Below, in pieces: positions 59,839-64,000 of a DNA stretch of 64,000 nucleotides; the stretch's first letter is position 1; the number at the start of each line of letters is the position of its first letter. Both the position numbers and the translations under genes were made by a program. The stretch comes from Xanthobacteraceae bacterium (GTDB taxonomy: Bacteria; Pseudomonadota; Alphaproteobacteria; Rhizobiales; Xanthobacteraceae). The notes beneath the pieces were generated by a model. That model searched no databases. It was not told where the DNA came from and saw nothing but the letters and a program-made list of their open reading frames with translations. Location of the stretch: NCBI GenBank assembly GCA_004297465.1, contig SCUB01000001.1, positions 1 to 64,000 of the forward strand, written 5' to 3'.

Positions 59839-61494
59839 TTACTGCGGCGCCGGGATCGCCAGCAGGGTGGAAATGGAGCGGCCGCGGATATCATAGACCC
59901 GCGCGAACACCACGCCGTCGCGTTTGATCTCGACCACCACCGGCGCGGTCAGCTTCCTGCAGTAGAATTCGTCGAGCGTCATGGCGAAATCGGCGCCGGC
60001 GCTGTCCCAGCCGATGGTGAAGCCGGGGCCGAGCGCGACCTGCGCCGGACGTTGCGGGCCGCACACCGCGACCTTCCACGCGCGGCCCGGCGGCGCCGTT
60101 TCGCCGTTCGCGGCGATGCGCTCGCGCAGTTGCTCCGAGGCCTGCTTGAAGGCGAGCCCCCAGTAGTCGAGCATGTAGCGGTTGTCGGCGGCGCGCACGC
60201 CTCCCGAGACAAAGTTGAAGTGCGTGTACTGGTAGGGGTGGAGCTTGACCATTTCGTCGAGCGGTAGTGCCAGCCCGAACACGAACACGGCAATTGCGGC
60301 GAAGGCCGGCGTGCGGCCGAGCCGCGCGGTCCATCGCACCAGCCAGCCGAACGCCAGTCCCGCCAGCACCGCCATCGGCGGTATCACGAATACGAAATGC
60401 CGCACGCCGTTGTAGAGCGCCGGGCGCTTGACCATGGCGATGATCAGCGGCAGCAGCGCGGCGGCGACAAGGGTCATGAGCACGGCGCGGCGCCGCGCCG
60501 GGACCGCGCGCCGCGTCTGCAGCAGAAGCGCCCCGGCGGCGCCGGCGAGCGTCAGCACGATCGTCACTTCCGGCAACTGCAGCGCGAACAGCGTCGGCAG
60601 GTACGATGAGGGCATGTCCGGCACCGCGATCAGCGCGCCGTCGAACAGCTCCTTCCACGGCTTTTCGAAGAACTGCGAGAAATAGCCGACGGCCTTGATC
60701 GGATTGAGCGGATCGAGCACCCCCCACGGCCACGCCAGTCCCATCACCAGATAGCCGAACAGCAGGCCCGGCACGAGCATCCACGTCATGCGGAGAAAGC
60801 GCCGCGCGGATTCGCGCGCGCCGAAGCAGCGCAGTTCGTCGACCAGCAGCGGGGCAAAGCCGATCAGCGCGTAGATGAACGCAAGGCCGCCGAGCACGCG
60901 GGAGCCGAGCGCGATGCCGGCGCCAAATCCCACCAGCAGCACGGTGCGCGGCGAGGGTGACGGATATTCCTCGGCAAGCCGCGCCAGGCCAAGCAGCAGC
61001 ACCGCCATCGCCACCGCGAACGGGGCGTCCTTCGGGTTCATGAACATGTGCCCGTAGTAGATCGGGCACAACGCGAGAACGAGCAGCGCGGCGACGCCCG
61101 CGACCGGCCCGCCGGTGCGGCGCGCCAGCCGCCACGTCACGACGATGCCGATGATGCCGACCGCGCCGCCAAGCAGGCGGCGGGTTTCGAAGATGCCGAG
61201 CGGCAGAATTTTTTGCAGCAGCGCGGCCGCGATGTCGAAGCCGCCGCCATACATGAAGAGGTTGGCGAAGGCGAACGCGTGGCTGTCGCGCAGGCCGGAG
61301 CGGTACAGGTCGATCAGTTGGTCGGCATATTCGGAATGGGTGTAGTCGTCCCAGCCAAGGCCGTAGTCCCTGAAGGTCATGAGGACCACAAGGCCGAGCA
61401 CGGCGATCGCCAGCAACGCGAGGCCGTCGCAGATTCGCGCCAGTGGAAGCCGCACCAGCCCCGCGGGGTTTATTGGGATGACAGACATCGTCAT
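59839..61494 (-). CDS. GT-C fold membrane glycosyltransferase (family 39-like)
   Basis: 551 residues with about ten membrane helices. The first periplasmic loop carries the acidic GLGWDDYTHSEYADQL element typical of the Arnt/PMT GT-C superfamily, and LFMYGGGFDIAAALL follows. A periplasmic C-terminal part of ~120 residues (~430-551) has LHPYQYTHFNF and DYWGLAFKQASEQLRER. Likely transfers a sugar from a polyprenyl-phosphate donor to an envelope acceptor. Its stop lies 1 base from the M20 gene stop on the other strand. Confidence 0.85.
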   Translation of the reverse strand: MTMSVIPINPAGLVRLPLARICDGLALLAIAVLGLVVLMTFRDYGLGWDDYTHSEYADQLIDLYRSGLRDSHAFAFANLFMYGGGFDIAAALLQKILPLGIFETRRLLGGAVGIIGIVVTWRLARRTGGPVAGVAALLVLALCPIYYGHMFMNPKDAPFAVAMAVLLLGLARLAEEYPSPSPRTVLLVGFGAGIALGSRVLGGLAFIYALIGFAPLLVDELRCFGARESARRFLRMTWMLVPGLLFGYLVMGLAWPWGVLDPLNPIKAVGYFSQFFEKPWKELFDGALIAVPDMPSSYLPTLFALQLPEVTIVLTLAGAAGALLLQTRRAVPARRRAVLMTLVAAALLPLIIAMVKRPALYNGVRHFVFVIPPMAVLAGLAFGWLVRWTARLGRTPAFAAIAVFVFGLALPLDEMVKLHPYQYTHFNFVSGGVRAADNRYMLDYWGLAFKQASEQLRERIAANGETAPPGRAWKVAVCGPQRPAQVALGPGFTIGWDSAGADFAMTLDEFYCRKLTAPVVVEIKRDGVVFARVYDIRGRSISTLLAIPAPQ

Positions 61495-61664
61495 TCGGGC
61501 GTCAGCCGGCCTTTCCGCGTGCCATGCCGGGCCGCGCCGGCGCGATCCATGACCCGGAAAAGTGGCCGGAATTTGCAGGCAAACTCAGATTCGAATCAAG
61601 CGGCGGCCGCGGAGGGCGACGCGACCCCCCGCGGCCTGGCGTGAACCGGCTCGAAGACGGGCGG

Positions 61665-62261
61665 TCACAGCCCGGCGTTCTGCTGCGCCACCATGCAAAA
61701 CAGCATCGGGATCGACAGCAGCGTATTGGTGCGCGAGGCGATAAGGCCGATCCGGCCGGCCCTGGCCTTCTCGTCGGCGCTGGCCTCGACGATGCCGAGG
61801 ATCTTCTTCTGGTTCGGCCAGATGATGAACCAGACATTGAACGCCATGATCAGCGCCAGCCACATGCCGATGCCGATGGCGGTGTGGCCGTTGCGAAGGG
61901 TCAGCGCCTCCGCGAGATAGCCGTTCATGGAGGCCAGCAGCAGCCCGGTGATGACGGTGGAGAGCGCGCCGTAGCGGAACCAGAACATGACGCGCGGCGC
62001 GATGAACTTGGTGATGGCGGCGCGGTGCTCGGCCGGCTCGATGGTCGGCATCGCCGGGGTTTGCACGAAGTTCAGATACCACAACAGCCCGATCCACATC
62101 ACGCCGCTGAGCACGTGGAGATAGCGCATGAAGAACGCCGACCAGTTGTGGTCGATCGTGATGAAGTGGCCGGACAGGAGCCCGCTCAGCACGATGATGA
62201 TGATGAGCAGCACCACCCCGGCGGCGATGGTTCGTCCGAGCGATTGAAGAATGGCGGTCAT
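61665..62261 (-). CDS. PuuD-like membrane protein (urate oxidase N-terminal family)
   Basis: 198 residues from the ATG at 62261. Five to six membrane helices matching the N-terminal membrane domain of PuuD-type urate hydroxylase: SAFFMRYLHVLSGVMWIGLLWYLNFVQ, RYGALSTVITGLLLASMNGYLAE and MAFNVWFIIWPNQKKILGIV. The C-terminal cytochrome c domain of full-length PuuD is absent, so a role in urate oxidation is uncertain. Upstream in-frame Met at 62324 was rejected as it precedes a non-membrane extension. Confidence 0.82.
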   Translation of the reverse strand: MTAILQSLGRTIAAGVVLLIIIIVLSGLLSGHFITIDHNWSAFFMRYLHVLSGVMWIGLLWYLNFVQTPAMPTIEPAEHRAAITKFIAPRVMFWFRYGALSTVITGLLLASMNGYLAEALTLRNGHTAIGIGMWLALIMAFNVWFIIWPNQKKILGIVEASADEKARAGRIGLIASRTNTLLSIPMLFCMVAQQNAGL

Positions 62262-62514
62262 GGTTAAAATACCTTGCACGGAGGAGGGAGATTCACAGGA
62301 TACCATAGCGAAAAGCCCGATCAACTCGCGGTTGTCCGATCACGCGGATGTTGAAAAGCCGATCCAGCGCCGATACCGCTGGATTTCCGTTCATGTTAGA
62401 GACGGGACAGCAAGCCGTCGCGTGGGGGGGCCGGCCCGGCCGGTCATTAAGATTCTCTCAGCCATTTCCGGGTTGAAGTGCGGTGATGGAAAGCGCGGGC
62501 GGACAGGTGATGCG

Positions 62515-63273
62515 ATGACGATGATTCTCATGGGAGCGGGAGGCGTGATCGCGGCCGGAGGGCTGATCGCGGTCCTGTTCGGAATTCCTGTCAAGGAATT
62601 CAGTACCGGCAACCTGCTGATTCTGTCCGGCGTCGCCATCTTCTGTTCCGGGCTGCTGCTGGTGGCGCTGGGGGCGGTGCTGGGTGAACTCCGCCACATT
62701 GCCGCGCTGCTGGAGCCGCAGGCCGAGCCGGCGCAACCGCCGGTGGCGGAGCCAAAATCGCTACGGCCGCCCGCGCACGATCTGTTCACGCCGGAGGATG
62801 AGCCGGTGGCCGTGGCGGAAGCCGCGCCCCCGGCGGAGCCGCCGCCGTGGACCCTGCCGTTGCGCGAGGCGCGCCTGCCGGAACCCCCGGCGCCGGCGCG
62901 CGAGGAGTTTGCGTTTCGCCGTCCCGGCGGAAAGCCCGTGGCTTCGGCCGGTGAACCGGAAAGCCGGGAGCGGGCGCAACCCGAGCCGCGCACCATGTTC
63001 GATTCGCTGTGGCCGAGCCGCAAGCGCGACCAGTCCGACGACAGCCCGCCGGCCGTGGATTCCCGGCCGGAACCCGCCGTCAGCGAACCCGAACTGGCGG
63101 ATGAGGCCCTTCCCGCCGAACCCGCGCCGGTTACGGTCATCAAGTCCGGCGTGATCGACGGCATGGCCTATTCGCTGTTCTCGGACGGCTCGATCGAGGC
63201 CGAACTCGCCGACGGCATTATCCGCTTTGCCTCGATCGAGGAACTGCGCGCTCATCTCGATCGCCGCAACTGA
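62515..63273 (+). CDS. Unknown bitopic membrane protein with acidic Pro-rich domain
   Basis: 252 residues from the ATG at 62515. Two membrane helices (~3-22 ILMGAGGVIAAGGLIAVLFG and ~30-55 NLLILSGVAIFCSGLLLVALGAVLGEL), then ~120 residues rich in Pro, Glu and Ala, and a short C-terminal domain (~210-252, VIDGMAYSLFSDGSIEAELADGIIRFASIEELRAHL) that looks folded. Similar proteins are seen in Bradyrhizobium-type genomes, unnamed. A longer frame starting at 62251 crosses the divergent promoter and was rejected. Confidence 0.75.
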   Translation: MTMILMGAGGVIAAGGLIAVLFGIPVKEFSTGNLLILSGVAIFCSGLLLVALGAVLGELRHIAALLEPQAEPAQPPVAEPKSLRPPAHDLFTPEDEPVAVAEAAPPAEPPPWTLPLREARLPEPPAPAREEFAFRRPGGKPVASAGEPESRERAQPEPRTMFDSLWPSRKRDQSDDSPPAVDSRPEPAVSEPELADEALPAEPAPVTVIKSGVIDGMAYSLFSDGSIEAELADGIIRFASIEELRAHLDRRN

Positions 63274-63463
63274 GGCAACCGCGCCGGTGTTTTAAAGAAA
63301 GATCTGCTTCGACCTTTTATTATTCTTTTGGAACTGGCTTGACTGGTCTGTTCTACTTAAGACTAAGGGTTCTTCGCAGTAATGCTCTTGTGCCCTGAGT
63401 GTTTATTTCAATAATACTGAAGCGGGGTCCAATGACCCTTGCCCGCCAACCCGACGTGACGCC

Positions 63464-63880
63464 ATGACCGAACCTGCCGCGAAAAGCTATATCGACCTGA
63501 CCGCCACCATCGTCTCGGCCTATGTCAGCAACAACACCACGCCGGCGGCCGAACTGCCGGGGCTGATCGCGCAGGTGCACGCGGCCTTGCAGCGGGTATC
63601 GGCGGCGGGACCGAGCGAAGCGCCGCTCGAACCGGTCAAGCCGGCGGTGCCGCTGAAGAAGTCGGTCACCTCCGAGTACATCGTCTGTCTCGAGGACGGC
63701 AAGAAGTTCAAGTCGCTCAAGCGCCACCTGCGCACGCAGTACAACATGACCCCCGAGCAGTACCGCGACAAATGGAGCCTGCCGCCGGATTATCCGATGG
63801 TGGCGCCCAATTATGCCGCCGCGCGCTCGCAGCTTGCCAAGCAGATGGGGCTTGGCCAGCAGCGCCGCCGCCGGCGCTGA
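63464..63880 (+). CDS. mucR: MucR/Ros-family transcription regulator
   Basis: 138 residues. N-terminal oligomerisation region ([32 protein letters not shown], residues ~10-41) and the Ros/MucR zinc-finger domain (~70-115: [35 protein letters not shown]). Only the first Cys and one His of the usual C-x2-C...H...H set are present (second Cys is Asp, last His is Tyr), a degenerate form also seen in other MucR-type proteins. These bind AT-rich DNA and control exopolysaccharide, motility and cell-cycle genes. It is the last full gene in the window. Confidence 0.94.
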   Translation: MTEPAAKSYIDLTATIVSAYVSNNTTPAAELPGLIAQVHAALQRVSAAGPSEAPLEPVKPAVPLKKSVTSEYIVCLEDGKKFKSLKRHLRTQYNMTPEQYRDKWSLPPDYPMVAPNYAAARSQLAKQMGLGQQRRRRR

Positions 63881-63935
63881 CACGCTTGCGGGAACGCGCC
63901 TCTGCCAGATCCAGATACCCAGATATGGTGTGGGA

Positions 63936-63955
63936 TATAGGAAATATATCCTATA
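63936..63955. promoter_or_regulatory. AT-rich inverted repeat downstream of mucR
   Basis: TATAGGA-AATATA-TCCTATA, perfect 7-bp arms with an AT-only 6-base spacer. It lies 56 bases after the mucR stop in a short AT-rich patch. MucR/Ros boxes are AT-rich; an operator for the next gene beyond the window is possible. Confidence 0.35.
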
Positions 63956-64000
63956 CTCGGATGAGGTCGGGCTTCGGCTGCTAGGTATCTGCATTTAACG

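Noticed and set aside
61588-61597. GATTCGAATC 10-bp palindrome between the GT-C and PuuD-like genes
   Set aside because: Short, expected by chance in a window of this size, and not near a promoter-like sequence.
1-64000. CRISPR arrays, insertion sequences, prophage or conjugation genes
   Set aside because: No direct repeat arrays, transposase, integrase or phage structural genes were seen on either strand.

Overview
The window looks like part of the chromosome of an alphaproteobacterium of the order Hyphomicrobiales (Rhizobiales), probably of the Bradyrhizobium / Rhodopseudomonas / Xanthobacteraceae type. The base composition is high in G+C. It carries FliX, a CheL-type short FlgJ, CckA, MucR and DUF2336 proteins, and the neighbouring TIGR03808/TIGR03809 pair, all typical of that group. 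I saw no tRNA, rRNA, CRISPR array, insertion sequence or prophage.

Positions 1-25908 are a flagellar gene block: flagellin (cut by the window edge), a short unknown gene, flgN-like, flgJ/cheL, flgI, fliX, then a housekeeping insert (dksA, infA, rhlE) and a low-G+C HEPN/Abi-type gene, then flgH, flgA, flgG, flgF, fliL, fliM, a DUF6468-type gene, a motE-like gene, a very large TPR gene, fliP, fliO, flgB, flgC, fliE, fliQ, fliR, flhB and the hybrid kinase gene cckA. The non-coding DNA between them holds two near-identical sigma-54 promoter cores (before flgI and flgF), CGGCAA..TTGCCG inverted repeats resembling FlbD (ftr) sites, and TTAA-N7-TTAA type CtrA boxes. The CckA-CtrA phosphorelay kinase is therefore encoded beside operons that carry likely CtrA boxes.

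Positions 25909-36700 are accessory: a lower-G+C ATP-grasp / GT4 glycosyltransferase pair, a Tim44-domain protein, a secreted lectin-like protein, a GFA protein and class I fumarase, then a minus-strand cluster for a modified amino sugar (FdtA-like cupin, DegT aminotransferase, hexapeptide acyltransferase, a BKACE/DUF849 enzyme and a GT2). The BKACE gene inside a Fuc3N/Qui3N-like cluster is the most unusual gene arrangement here.

Positions 36700-43700 encode fatty-acid beta-oxidation (YciA thioesterase, FadE, thiolase, FadJ-type fusion, enoyl-CoA hydratase). Positions 43800-50700 carry an envelope protein, a DUF2336 protein, a diguanylate cyclase and an ECF sigma / anti-sigma / subtilisin-like protease operon. 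Positions 50384-64000 carry the TIGR03809/03808 pair, a pyroglutamyl-peptidase-like protein, MeaB, the folate genes folK-folB-folP, small conserved proteins, a HerA-like ATPase, an M20 peptidase, a GT-C membrane glycosyltransferase, a PuuD-like membrane protein, an unknown membrane protein and a MucR regulator. All identifications are by recognition of motifs and family resemblance in the translated sequence; no database search was run.
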